From Actinomycetes bacterium (GTDB lineage Bacteria; Actinomycetota; Acidimicrobiia; Acidimicrobiales; Acidimicrobiaceae), in the NCBI GenBank assembly GCA_021844725.1, contig JAKBSX010000057.1:1-9714 (forward strand): a stretch of DNA of 9,714 nucleotides, in the 5' to 3' direction. Made by a program: the position numbers and the translations under genes. Numbering within the stretch: the stretch's first letter is position 1; each line of letters opens with the position of its first letter. The notes under the pieces were generated by a model. That model saw nothing but the letters and a program-made list of their open reading frames with translations. It was not told the DNA's origin and did not search any database. Shown here one piece after another: positions 1 through 6,733 of this stretch.

Positions 1-740
1 TTCAGTTGCATCACAGCCTTGGTATGAATTTGACAAACTCGACCCTCGCTCAACTGCAAAATGGCACCTATTTCAGCCATAGTCAAATTCTCATAATAAT
101 AAAGAGCCAACACAGTTTTTTCCCGGTTACCGAGTGTACGTATTGCTTGACGAAGGATCAGCTGTGACTCCTTTTGATCAAGTTCCACCGAAGGTTGGAG
201 CCGTTCACCATCCAAACGATCGTAAAACGAACCAGGATTGCCCTCAAGGGCTGGCAAAACTTTGTCAAGGGCCACCACTGACGTATAACTGATTTGAGAA
301 AAAATCTTCATCAGGTCGCTCTCGCTGATTCCAACCTCTCGTGCCACTTCAGCATCGCTCGGAGTTGCCCCGAGCCTGAATTCTAAGCGTGCATATGCCC
401 GTTCCACATCCTTGGCCATGGATCTAACCGACCTTGGCACCCAATCAATGGCCCTCAGCTCATCAAGAATCGAGCCCCGGATTCTAGCAATTGCATAGCT
501 TTCAAATTTATAACCCCTTGTGGGATCAAACCTCTCGATCGCCTGAATGAGTCCGAACATGCCGTAACTCACAAGATCGGCATTTTCAACATGCTTTGGC
601 AAGCCAGAGCCAAGACGCCCAGCCACATATTTCACCAAGGGCGAGTAAAAAATAACCAGTTCATCTCGAAAATTCTGAGACCGTTCACTGAGATATCTGG
701 CCCACAGTCCAGTGGCGCTGGAACTCTCTGCTATGGTCAT
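1..740 (-). CDS. whiG: FliA/WhiG-family RNA polymerase sigma factor (C-terminus cut by window edge)
   Basis: Alternative sigma-28-type factor that directs RNA polymerase to a special promoter class. I translated it by hand from ATG 740; 246 codons are visible and the frame is open at the edge. Region 2 (about residues 25-105) contains FDPTRGYKFESYAIARIRGS and then ILDELRAIDWVPRSVR, the hallmark of FliA/WhiG factors. Region 3 is about 108-165. The region 4 helix-turn-helix is under way at 205-246 (LTMAEIGAILQLSEGRVCQI). WhiG proteins are usually about 260-280 residues, so only a short tail is missing. The start overlaps the xerC stop as TAATG and has a strong GAGGGG site 6 bases upstream. WhiG governs sporulation in Streptomyces and FliA governs flagella elsewhere; no motility or sporulation gene is visible, so the regulon is unknown. 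The whiG symbol rests on family plus the xerC neighbour. Confidence 0.9.
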   Translation of the reverse strand, partial: MTIAESSSATGLWARYLSERSQNFRDELVIFYSPLVKYVAGRLGSGLPKHVENADLVSYGMFGLIQAIERFDPTRGYKFESYAIARIRGSILDELRAIDWVPRSVRSMAKDVERAYARLEFRLGATPSDAEVAREVGISESDLMKIFSQISYTSVVALDKVLPALEGNPGSFYDRLDGERLQPSVELDQKESQLILRQAIRTLGNREKTVLALYYYENLTMAEIGAILQLSEGRVCQIHTKAVMQL

Positions 741-752
741 TATCTTCCCCTC
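738..752 (-). promoter_or_regulatory. Strong ribosome binding site and TAATG overlap coupling xerC to the sigma gene
   Basis: On the minus strand GAGGGG (747-752) lies inside the last xerC codons, 6 bases before the sigma ATG at 740. The A of the xerC TAA stop is the first base of that ATG. Such overlaps normally mean that ribosomes ending the first gene re-initiate on the second. The strong site also allows independent initiation, so sigma output could exceed that of xerC. Confidence 0.7.
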
Positions 753-1633
753 GGGTGTGTCTCTTGGTGAACACTAATTAGCCGATCCTTGCTCACCTGG
801 GTATAGACTTGCGTGGAAGTTATCCGAGAATGACCTAACAGTTCCTGTATCACCCTCAAATCTGCCCCGCCGTCCAAAAGGTGGGTAGCAAATGAATGAC
901 GTAGAGCATGCGGATTAACTGGAGAGCTGCTCCTCAGATCGAGTATCCGCCTGACATCACGCGTGCCGATTCGAAGACCTACTCTGTTATAAAAAAGCGC
1001 GTCTGATGGCCCGCTAAACTTCGTTCCAAGTTTCTCAATCATTACCGGCCTTCCGTGCTTTATATAGACACTGATGGCCTCGGTGCAAATCTTGTTCATT
1101 GGAACAATACGCTGTTTCTGACCTTTGCCCATCACTGTAACTGACCCTTTGATCAAGTCGATATCGTCCAGATCCAGTCCAACTAGCTCTCCAACCCGAA
1201 GTCCGCTTCCGTATAAAAGCTCGCATATTGCCCTATCTCGGAGCTCAATATACTCAAGATTTCCTGGAACCTTTTGGCTGCTGATCAGTTTGTCAATCTC
1301 GGGCCGGGACAATACCTTAGGAAGCTTCGAATCTATGCTACCAATTTTAATGCCCTGCGCAGGGCTTTGGTCCAGGATTCCAATTTTGACCAAATAGTTG
1401 AAATATCCTCGCAATGCCGACAGCTTCCGGGTGACGGTTCTTCTCGAATTTCTCGCGGCAACCAGCATCGACATATAAGCCCGCAATAGGCGCCGGTCAA
1501 CTCGCACAGGACTGTCGATACCTGCTTCACTGCAAAATTGAACAAATGCCTCCAAATCGGCAAGATATACAGCCTTTGTACTGTCGGCAAGTCTCGCAGA
1601 TGAGTAAATATAGTCATCGATTTCCCAGCTCAT
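740..1633 (-). CDS. xerC: XerC-type tyrosine recombinase
   Basis: Site-specific recombinase of the Xer family, which resolves chromosome dimers at dif sites beside the divisome. The 297-residue length is typical. The N-terminal SAM-like core-binding domain spans about 1-88 and the catalytic domain about 105-290. All expected active-site residues are visible: R146 (GSGLRVGEL), K170 (MGKGQKQRIVP), H242 and R245 (NPHALRHSFATHLL), H268 (LLGHSRI) and nucleophile Y277 (TQVYTQV). The ATG at 1633 is the first possible start, because an in-frame TAG lies 12 bases before it; no good ribosome site precedes it. Its stop overlaps the start of the sigma gene by one base, so the two are probably co-transcribed and translationally coupled. 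The intact catalytic set, standard length and lack of phage genes argue for the housekeeping enzyme rather than an integrase. XerC rather than XerD is inferred mainly from context. Confidence 0.9.
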   Translation of the reverse strand: MSWEIDDYIYSSARLADSTKAVYLADLEAFVQFCSEAGIDSPVRVDRRLLRAYMSMLVAARNSRRTVTRKLSALRGYFNYLVKIGILDQSPAQGIKIGSIDSKLPKVLSRPEIDKLISSQKVPGNLEYIELRDRAICELLYGSGLRVGELVGLDLDDIDLIKGSVTVMGKGQKQRIVPMNKICTEAISVYIKHGRPVMIEKLGTKFSGPSDALFYNRVGLRIGTRDVRRILDLRSSSPVNPHALRHSFATHLLDGGADLRVIQELLGHSRITSTQVYTQVSKDRLISVHQETHPRGR

Positions 1634-1771
1634 AATCCAAGACTACATCACAACAGGGAGTTGACCCCAGTATTGAGCATCCTCCAATTTTGGCTTACGA
1701 ATTTTCTGATGGTCGAAATTATCTCGCTCAGCAAACCAGGTGTACGCCTCTACCTTTGCCCAAATTCCGTC

Positions 1772-1801
1772 AAAACCTCAAAATATTCAAATATTGGTTT
1801 T
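1772..1801. repeat. AT-rich inverted repeat in the xerC / FUSC divergent spacer
   Basis: AAAACC (1772-1777) pairs with GGTTTT (1796-1801), and inside them AATATT is repeated palindromically (1782-1787 and 1790-1795) around CA. It ends 38 bases before the FUSC start. It could be an operator or a hairpin in the FUSC leader. The whole spacer 1634-1839 has no convincing gene and no clear -35/-10 pair that I could fix. Confidence 0.4.
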
Positions 1802-1839
1802 AGTAAAACAACAACACCTCCGGAACTTAAACTGAGGAC

Positions 1840-4071
1840 ATGAGAAAACCAGCATGGATTGATAACGTAACAAGTTCTGATCCTGCATTTAACCGTCTTT
1901 GGTCTACCTGTATATCTATTGCCTCCATGGGTCTGGCAATGCTAGCCGAGTGGATACTTGTTACCACCACCGGCGCTTTAGGCAGTACGATTTCAAGAAA
2001 TTCAAATCAGGCCCAGATTGCCCTTCACCACGAAGTTCTAATACTCGCATTGCTGGTGGGAGGAATGCTGGGACTGCTTCTGGGATTTTCTTTTGATGAG
2101 TCTGAAATCAAAGGTACTTTTATTGCCACTCTCATACCGGCAGCGCCGCTTCTAGCAACAGCACTGCTTGCCTTGCTGCTTGGCAATCATCGAGACATTG
2201 ACTTGGCACTATCTCCATTACTGCTAGGCATTGGAACATTATTCCGAAAATACGGTCCCAGGGGCAGCAGCGTGGGAATCATGATGTACGTGGGTGGATT
2301 CTTTGGCTACTTCTTAAGTTTACAATTCAGCCTTGGAGCATTTTGGTGGTTTTCGTTAGAAGTACTGGTGGCTATTGGTGCGATCTTGCTGATGCGGATT
2401 CCATTTGTGCATTTTCAGGCACGCTACTCATTGAAGCAAGCGATAAGGTCATATACTTCCAGGGCAAGATTGGTCGCTGAGCTTGCCATTGATGCGCTTT
2501 CAGGAGACGAGCGCTCATCGCTAAAGCTGAAAAAGACTTTAATCCAATTAAACGAAACAGCTCTGATCATTGAGGCATACATGTCCAGACGGCAGGATGT
2601 CAGTCCCCAAATGCGCCAATCCCTCTTTGACCTCGAACTGTCACTCACTAATTTGGCAAGATTCTGTGATGCGATTGGCAAACTCCACTTACCTTCGCTC
2701 GTAACCCGAAATATTGCCGACTACATTCGCGCCATACCGGAGTCAAAAACTGAAAGATTCTCCCATCAAATTGGAGATGAATTGTCCAGATGGCGAACGT
2801 TCATTCCAAACGATCAAGAAATCGCGCATATAATCCTTGGCAGGCTGTCCGACTCACTGATAAACCTCAACAATGCAGTAATCGAGTGGGAATACTTTAG
2901 AAATGCCTACAGAACGGACGAGCTAGGCGAAAAGTCAGAAATGACTCACATCACTCAGTTGCGTCTCGGGCAACTTCCCGGGTCCTCTCAAATCAGTGCA
3001 GCAGCGTCTCTTGAACCTTCTTCTGACCAAAATACGCCCAGATTCGGCCTCGCCCCAGAACTTAGAGCCGCAATCCAAATTACAGTAGCCACCGGACTTG
3101 CAACCGGAATTGGATATGCCCTCGATCCGCAACGATTCTATTGGGCATCTCTTTCCGCATTACTCTGCTTTACTGGTGTCAATAACACTGGGGAACAGAT
3201 AAGGAAAAGTGTCTATCGCCTTCTCGGAACGGTGCTCGGGGTAATAGCTGGATCAATAATTGCTGGTGCAGTTGGAGCTCAACCGATAGTTGATTTAGCT
3301 GTCATTCTTGTTGCGATGTTCCTAGGTACATACCTGGCCAGGATAAACTATACCTTCCTTGCCATCGCGGTCACGATTTCAATATCGATTCTGTTCGTTC
3401 AGCTTGGCGAGTTCTCAAATTCGCTTCTGGTGGAACGTATTATCGAGACCGCGGCTGGAGCCCTGGTAGCTGCGCTAACGGCTATCTTTGTTATTCCCCT
3501 GAGTCCAAAAAGGGTTATCATTGCTGCACGAAAAAAATTCCTAATGGACCTATCAAGCTTGGTTCTGGCCAGCATGCACTATCTCAAGGACTCCGAAAAC
3601 GAAAACGAACTTCTCGGATGGTCAAGGGAAGTGGACGCTGATTATCTCAGTCTGATATCAACTGTCAGTCCCTTATCGTGGTCGATGCTAGGAGCATTAA
3701 ATCGGGATGTCACCGAACTCCTTTCCATTGCCACCGCTATCAGAAATTATGCTAAATCGCTGGTTGCAGATGTCAAGAGACCATCACGGCTCCCTGAAGA
3801 ATCGATCACCAAACTGGAAACAATCCAAAATCAGTTGCAGTCGTCAATTTCCACCTTGACTGAAACACACTCAAATCAACGCTTCCCCTATACCAGGATC
3901 TCGTCCCTAGTGCATGCGTCCAAATCAAAACTTGGAATAATGTCGACTCCGAATGCCCTGACCAAAATAGATCTCGTGCTCCGGGACCTTACACTTCTTG
4001 ATGGCGCTCTTGCCTCAATGGCCACTCACCTGGAAATCCCTGTAAAGAGTCTCGATTTAGATAGAATCTGA
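1840..4071 (+). CDS. FUSC-family inner membrane protein (putative aromatic acid/small-molecule exporter)
   Basis: A 743-residue protein of the fusaric-acid-resistance/YccS type, whose characterised relatives export aromatic acids or stay uncharacterised; the substrate here cannot be told. The architecture is the family's duplicated one. A first hydrophobic bundle lies at about 20-188 (segments near 25-45, 65-85, 97-115, 123-135, 145-163, 168-188). A long helical cytoplasmic stretch follows at about 190-405. A second bundle at about 408-556 carries the typical run QIRKSVYRLLGTVLGVIAGS (453-472). A helical tail of about 185 residues ends the protein. The ATG is the first possible start, since an in-frame TAA sits 12 bases upstream. 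The nearest Shine-Dalgarno-like run, GAGGA (1834-1838), lies almost against the start, which is too close for good initiation, so translation may be weak. It stands alone, divergent from xerC. No periplasmic adaptor (HlyD-like) partner is adjacent, unlike AaeAB-type pumps. Confidence 0.85.
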   Translation: MRKPAWIDNVTSSDPAFNRLWSTCISIASMGLAMLAEWILVTTTGALGSTISRNSNQAQIALHHEVLILALLVGGMLGLLLGFSFDESEIKGTFIATLIPAAPLLATALLALLLGNHRDIDLALSPLLLGIGTLFRKYGPRGSSVGIMMYVGGFFGYFLSLQFSLGAFWWFSLEVLVAIGAILLMRIPFVHFQARYSLKQAIRSYTSRARLVAELAIDALSGDERSSLKLKKTLIQLNETALIIEAYMSRRQDVSPQMRQSLFDLELSLTNLARFCDAIGKLHLPSLVTRNIADYIRAIPESKTERFSHQIGDELSRWRTFIPNDQEIAHIILGRLSDSLINLNNAVIEWEYFRNAYRTDELGEKSEMTHITQLRLGQLPGSSQISAAASLEPSSDQNTPRFGLAPELRAAIQITVATGLATGIGYALDPQRFYWASLSALLCFTGVNNTGEQIRKSVYRLLGTVLGVIAGSIIAGAVGAQPIVDLAVILVAMFLGTYLARINYTFLAIAVTISISILFVQLGEFSNSLLVERIIETAAGALVAALTAIFVIPLSPKRVIIAARKKFLMDLSSLVLASMHYLKDSENENELLGWSREVDADYLSLISTVSPLSWSMLGALNRDVTELLSIATAIRNYAKSLVADVKRPSRLPEESITKLETIQNQLQSSISTLTETHSNQRFPYTRISSLVHASKSKLGIMSTPNALTKIDLVLRDLTLLDGALASMATHLEIPVKSLDLDRI

Positions 4072-4246
4072 ATTGCACGCTCCCGGGTTGCAAGTTGCAA
4101 CGTCTAAATGATTCTCCCCTATGAGGTTGCTTAGGGCTACTTGCACCAAGTATCTCTAACGAGCTGGCAGGTATCAAGCTGTCTTGGGATTGTCGGCTAA
4201 TAGTTTCTTCCCAAAGGCTAAGGGGTCTAACAAAAGCTGGAAGCCG
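4072..4246. other. Gene-free stretch after the FUSC gene
   Basis: Together with 4313-4417 this forms a spacer of about 345 bases between the converging FUSC and YggT genes. I find no convincing reading frame and no tRNA. The only local structure is a small perfect hairpin at 4087-4101 (GTTGCA, loop AGT, TGCAAC), 15 bases past the FUSC stop. It lacks a following T-run, so it is at best a weak or factor-assisted end for the FUSC transcript. Confidence 0.5.
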
Positions 4247-4312
4247 TGAACTTTGAAAGAAACAGGCCGCAACCCACCCTCGACAAGGTGGTCTGCGGCC
4301 CTCAAAGGTTCA
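4247..4312 (-). terminator. Large hairpin, intrinsic terminator for the YggT gene
   Basis: The core stem is GGCCGCA (4265-4271) with TGCGGCC (4294-4300), continued inward by CCACC (4274-4278) with GGTGG (4287-4291) around an 8-base loop. Read on the minus strand it is followed by TGTTTCTTTC, a usable U-rich tract about 120 bases past the yggT stop. An outer arm TGAACTTTGA (4247-4256) also pairs with TCAAAGGTTCA (4302-4312) with one bulge. On the plus strand the core is followed by an A-run, not a T-run, so it suits minus-strand termination best; it may also slow FUSC transcripts. Confidence 0.6.
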
Positions 4313-4417
4313 AAAAAACAAGAGTTCTAGTAGTTTTATAACATTAGGAGTTCTCGCTTACCTTACAACCCTGGAGCATGGATTTAAACAAAATCAGCTA
4401 ACCCACTGGGCGAAAAA

Positions 4418-4804
4418 CTAATCCCGAGTAATGGTGATTAATTTAGCTATGCCCAAAGCTACCAGGAAATAAATAATCATTGCGATGAGGGTGAAAGGTT
4501 CCACCCTGGCCACTCCGTACCGAATCGAATAACCAAACAGGGTTACAAATGGCCGAACAAACGGACTGGTGACGTTATAGATAAAATTGGCAAAACTATT
4601 TGCCGGATTAGCCCCTAGAAGGGCAAGAACAAATCGTATTGCCAGCAGTGCCAACAAAATCCCTGCCAAATACCAGACGATCCGGGCAGCAATAATCTGG
4701 CCCTTAGAACGGGTCCGCTGCGGTTCAAAAACCTCTTGAGTTGTTTGAGTGGTGTTCCCCATTCGAGTCGTAGTTTCATGAACTTCCTGTGCAGGTCTAT
4801 CCAT
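4418..4804 (-). CDS. YggT-family small membrane protein
   Basis: A 128-residue protein of the YggT/YlmG (Ycf19) family, integral membrane proteins tied to cell-envelope and division functions but without a known activity. A hydrophilic, Thr/Gln-rich N-terminus (about 1-33) precedes a transmembrane helix at about 38-64. The conserved family stretch NFIYNVTSPFVRPF follows at about 74-87, then a second helix at about 104-122. I chose ATG 4804 rather than the upstream GTG at 4813: the run AAAGG ends 8 bases before the ATG, and the GTG overlaps that site. In many Actinobacteria and Firmicutes a YggT gene sits by sepF in the division cluster; this copy stands alone, so it may be a second paralogue. 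The long polar N-terminus is an extension relative to the minimal family domain. A strong terminator lies downstream. Confidence 0.8.
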   Translation of the reverse strand: MDRPAQEVHETTTRMGNTTQTTQEVFEPQRTRSKGQIIAARIVWYLAGILLALLAIRFVLALLGANPANSFANFIYNVTSPFVRPFVTLFGYSIRYGVARVEPFTLIAMIIYFLVALGIAKLITITRD

Positions 4805-4835
4805 TTTCAACACCTTTCTCGAATTCCAACATTAC

Positions 4836-4864
4836 ATATCTAGATATCGTGAAATTTGATCAAA
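4836..4864. promoter_or_regulatory. Two perfect palindromes upstream of yggT
   Basis: ATATCTAGATAT (4836-4847) and TTTGATCAAA (4855-4864) are both perfect palindromes, with centres 18 bases apart. They lie 32-60 bases before the chosen yggT start, where its promoter should be. Two dyads in the promoter zone suggest an operator; the binding protein is unknown, and AT-rich DNA makes such palindromes by chance fairly often. Confidence 0.35.
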
Positions 4865-4982
4865 CTGTGACATGGAATCTCTAATTCGTTCACCACCAGC
4901 GCCTTTGCTGTTACTTTATTGGACTCGGACCATTAATTCCCATATTATGTCCCTGATTCAAAAGCACTTTTTTATTTATATC

Positions 4983-5014
4983 GTGGAATTTATTAACAAT
5001 AAATATCACTTTTC
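4983..5014 (+). terminator. AT-rich hairpin with T-run, no plus-strand gene before it
   Basis: ATTTATT (4988-4994), loop AAC, AATAAAT (4998-5004) form a perfect stem. It is extended outward past a short imperfect step by GTG (4983-4985) with CAC (5007-5009). The plus-strand continuation reads CTTTTCCC, so its shape fits a weak intrinsic terminator on that strand. The nearest plus-strand gene upstream ends at 4071, so either an unannotated RNA ends here or the resemblance is accidental. Confidence 0.2.
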
Positions 5015-5032
5015 CCAATAAGTTCGCGACTT

Positions 5033-5069
5033 GTCTATACCCATATCATATGGAAGACATAAGTCTATA
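5033..5069. repeat. Direct repeat GTCTATA flanking a perfect dyad
   Basis: GTCTATA occurs at 5033-5039 and again at 5063-5069, exactly 30 bases apart. Between them lies the perfect dyad CCATAT-C-ATATGG (5041-5053), followed by a second inverted repeat AGAC-ATAA-GTCT (5055-5066) that overlaps the second direct copy. The ordered spacing, close to three helical turns, looks like a multi-site protein-binding region. No regulator gene is nearby. Confidence 0.35.
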
Positions 5070-5321
5070 AGTTAATAAAAGAGCGTATCCCGCGTCAGTT
5101 TAAACAACTAAACACACGCTAAAGATCTCTGAGTCACAGTTTTTCGAAAATAACTTCCATAAAATATATCTTGTTCATTTATGTGCCAGGCTAAAGAAAT
5201 TCCAGCTAATCGCTGTATCAAATCTGTAGCTCAGTCCCAAATAAGAAACCCCAAGCTCCTTTGCTAATAACAGATTTAGGGCTGGAACTTTAAATCAATA
5301 ACCTGCTGCTATATTCTATGC

Positions 5322-5398
5322 ACCCAGCCAACCGGAAATGGCGACTGGGTTTCGTTCAGTGGCGGGATCCCGGGTTTAAAAATAACCCAGTCACTGGT
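5322..5398 (-). repeat. Alternative hairpins at the 3' end of amt
   Basis: The hexamer ACCCAG occurs at 5322-5327 and 5385-5390, with its complement CTGGGT at 5345-5350 and a related CGGGTT at 5371-5376. CTGGGTT (5345-5351) can pair with AACCCAG (5384-5390), or CTGGGT with the left ACCCAG, while the right arm can instead fold locally with CGGGTT. CGGGATCCCG (5363-5372) is a further perfect palindrome, and CCAGT-C-ACTGG (5388-5398) spans the amt stop. No U-run follows on the minus strand, so this is a structured 3' end rather than a textbook terminator. Confidence 0.4.
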
Positions 5399-6668
5399 TT
5401 TTTGAATCGATCATTACACCCAGACTTGCACCAAATTCATAAGCCCGTTCTGCATGCAGAGAGAGGTCCAAACCTACATTTTCCTGGTTCTCGGTTACCC
5501 GCATTCCCATAGTTTTATGAATAACTTTCGCTATTATCCAAGTCATCGTAAATCCATAAACCACGGTCACCAAAACAGCCAGCGCCTGATGAAGCAGCAA
5601 ACCGATATTCCCCCCAAGAAGCAGCCCATTTACTCCATTGATTGCCCTCGAGCCGAAAAGGCCAATTAGCAGGGTTCCTACAATCCCTCCCACCAGGTGA
5701 ACCCCACCTACGTCCAATGAATCATCAACTTTGAACTTGAACTTCAGATGGACTGCGGCCTCGCAGACAAAGCCAGCTACCACGCCTATGGCTAAAGCAC
5801 CCCAAAGATTCACGAAGCCGCATGCGGGAGTAATAGCCACCAGTCCAGCCACAGCTCCTGAAATCCCTCCCAGAGTGGTTGCCTTGCCGGTGCGGATCTT
5901 TTCTCCTATCATCCACGCCAAAAGCGCCGCAGCTCCAGCAGTATTTGTATTGATGAATGCATTTGCGGCCAGGACGTTAGCTCCAAGAGCTGAGCCAGCA
6001 TTGAAGCCAAACCACCCAAACCAAAGTATCCCACCGCCAAGAAGAGCCAAAGGGACATTATGCGGGGTCATTGACTCGTGAGGCCAGCCTTTTCGTCGCC
6101 CAACTACGGCAGCTACCGCTACTCCAGCAATACCGCAGTTCATTTCTACCACTGAACCGCCTGCGAAATCTTCAACCCCCATCTTTGCCAACCATCCGTT
6201 AGGTGAAAAGACCCAGTGGGCAATCGGTGCATACACCAGCACCGACCATATACAGATAAAAACGATGAACGCGCTCAGCTTAAGTCGATCAGCTGTGGAT
6301 CCCGTGATAATTGCAGGCGTTATGATTGCAAACATCATTTGGAAGATCACAAACACAATCGGCGGTATGGATTGCGCCTTAGAACCGGCAAAACCGGGAA
6401 CCGCCTGATTTATATGGGCCAGGCCAAAGAAGTGCAAGGTACCTATTATTCCATAGCCTCCCCAGTCGGGCCCAAAGGCGAGACTATAGGTTACAAAGAC
6501 CCAAATAATGCTGACTATTCCCATTGTCACGTAATTTTGTGCCAACATGGCAAGAACATTCTTGGAACGAACCATTCCCCCGTAAAAAAACGCCAATCCG
6601 GGCGTCATAAATAGGACCAGGGCACTCGACACCAATACCCAAGCAGTATCCCCACTATTAATGTGCAT
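5391..6668 (-). CDS. amt: Ammonium transporter, Amt/Mep/Rh family
   Basis: Membrane channel-like transporter for ammonium uptake, normally a trimer with 11 membrane helices per subunit. The 425 residues cover the whole family: the N-terminal GDTAWVLVSSALVLFMTPGL and AFFYGGMVR, the pore regions, WFGFNAGS, DVGGVHLVGG, and a cytoplasmic tail with the conserved ENQENVGLDLSLHAERAYEF, the part that contacts GlnK/PII proteins. I chose ATG 6668 rather than the in-frame ATG at 6701. A GAAAGG run lies about 8 bases before it, the upstream ATG has none, and the protein then begins close to the usual GDTAW. The pore twin-histidine pair is altered: the second is H324, but the first is replaced by E175 in FAGGSVVEMNCG. 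Fungal Mep1/Mep3-type proteins are known to carry Glu there. No glnK or glnB neighbour is visible; a dyad upstream may regulate it. Confidence 0.93.
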   Translation of the reverse strand: MHINSGDTAWVLVSSALVLFMTPGLAFFYGGMVRSKNVLAMLAQNYVTMGIVSIIWVFVTYSLAFGPDWGGYGIIGTLHFFGLAHINQAVPGFAGSKAQSIPPIVFVIFQMMFAIITPAIITGSTADRLKLSAFIVFICIWSVLVYAPIAHWVFSPNGWLAKMGVEDFAGGSVVEMNCGIAGVAVAAVVGRRKGWPHESMTPHNVPLALLGGGILWFGWFGFNAGSALGANVLAANAFINTNTAGAAALLAWMIGEKIRTGKATTLGGISGAVAGLVAITPACGFVNLWGALAIGVVAGFVCEAAVHLKFKFKVDDSLDVGGVHLVGGIVGTLLIGLFGSRAINGVNGLLLGGNIGLLLHQALAVLVTVVYGFTMTWIIAKVIHKTMGMRVTENQENVGLDLSLHAERAYEFGASLGVMIDSKNQ

Positions 6669-6700
6669 TAGAAAAGCCTTTCGACTAACAACGGTCCCCA

Positions 6701-6733
6701 TCTACCGATTCATTTTGAGCCCTAACCGGTAGA
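6701..6733 (-). promoter_or_regulatory. Perfect 7-base dyad overlapping a possible amt promoter
   Basis: TCTACCG (6701-6707) and CGGTAGA (6727-6733) are perfect reverse complements, centred 26 bases apart and ending 33 bases before the amt start. On the minus strand a weak -35 (TTGTCT, 6731-6736) and -10 (ATGAAT, 6708-6713) are spaced by 17 bases. One arm would thus overlap the -35 and the other the start of transcription, a usual place for a repressor. The palindrome CAATTAATTG (6734-6743) adjoins it. Amt genes are usually nitrogen-controlled, but the arms do not clearly match the GlnR or AmtR boxes I know. Confidence 0.4.

Larger units (their letters stand above)
4865..5321. other. AT-rich gene-free region between yggT and amt
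   Basis: No frame here resembles a protein. The only short frames with passable ribosome sites are minus-strand: one of 10 codons at 4911-4943 (AGGG 7 bases before its ATG) and an 18-codon GTG frame just downstream of it. Either could be a leader peptide, but neither has real support. The stretch is clearly richer in A and T than its surroundings and contains the hairpin at 4983-5014 and the repeat cluster at 5033-5069. It probably holds the yggT promoter and leader, and perhaps an unannotated RNA. Confidence 0.5.

Noticed and set aside
740..1633. Phage or mobile-element integrase
   Set aside because: The length, intact Xer motifs and overlap with a whiG-type sigma gene fit housekeeping XerC; there is no attachment-site duplication or phage gene nearby.
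1661..1843. 60-codon plus-strand frame overlapping the FUSC start by ATGA
   Set aside because: It begins with TTG without a good ribosome site, has no recognisable motif, and spans the divergent promoter spacer with its AT-rich inverted repeat. The ATGA overlap is probably chance.
3989..4177. 62-codon minus-strand frame overlapping the end of the FUSC gene
   Set aside because: It lies partly antisense to a clear gene and its composition and sequence look like a shadow frame with no family features.
4185..4206. Possible WhiG/FliA promoter (minus-strand GCCGACAA, one base from the GCCGATAA -10)
   Set aside because: No TAAA-type -35 is found 15-16 bases upstream, and no gene follows in the right place.
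4301..4330. tRNA T-loop-like string GGTTCAAA
   Set aside because: No cloverleaf arms can be built around it; it belongs to the outer arm of the yggT terminator fold.
6216..6614. 132-codon plus-strand frame antisense to amt
   Set aside because: It is wholly opposite a well-conserved transporter, and its polar, repetitive composition mirrors the hydrophobic codons of amt; no independent signal for expression.
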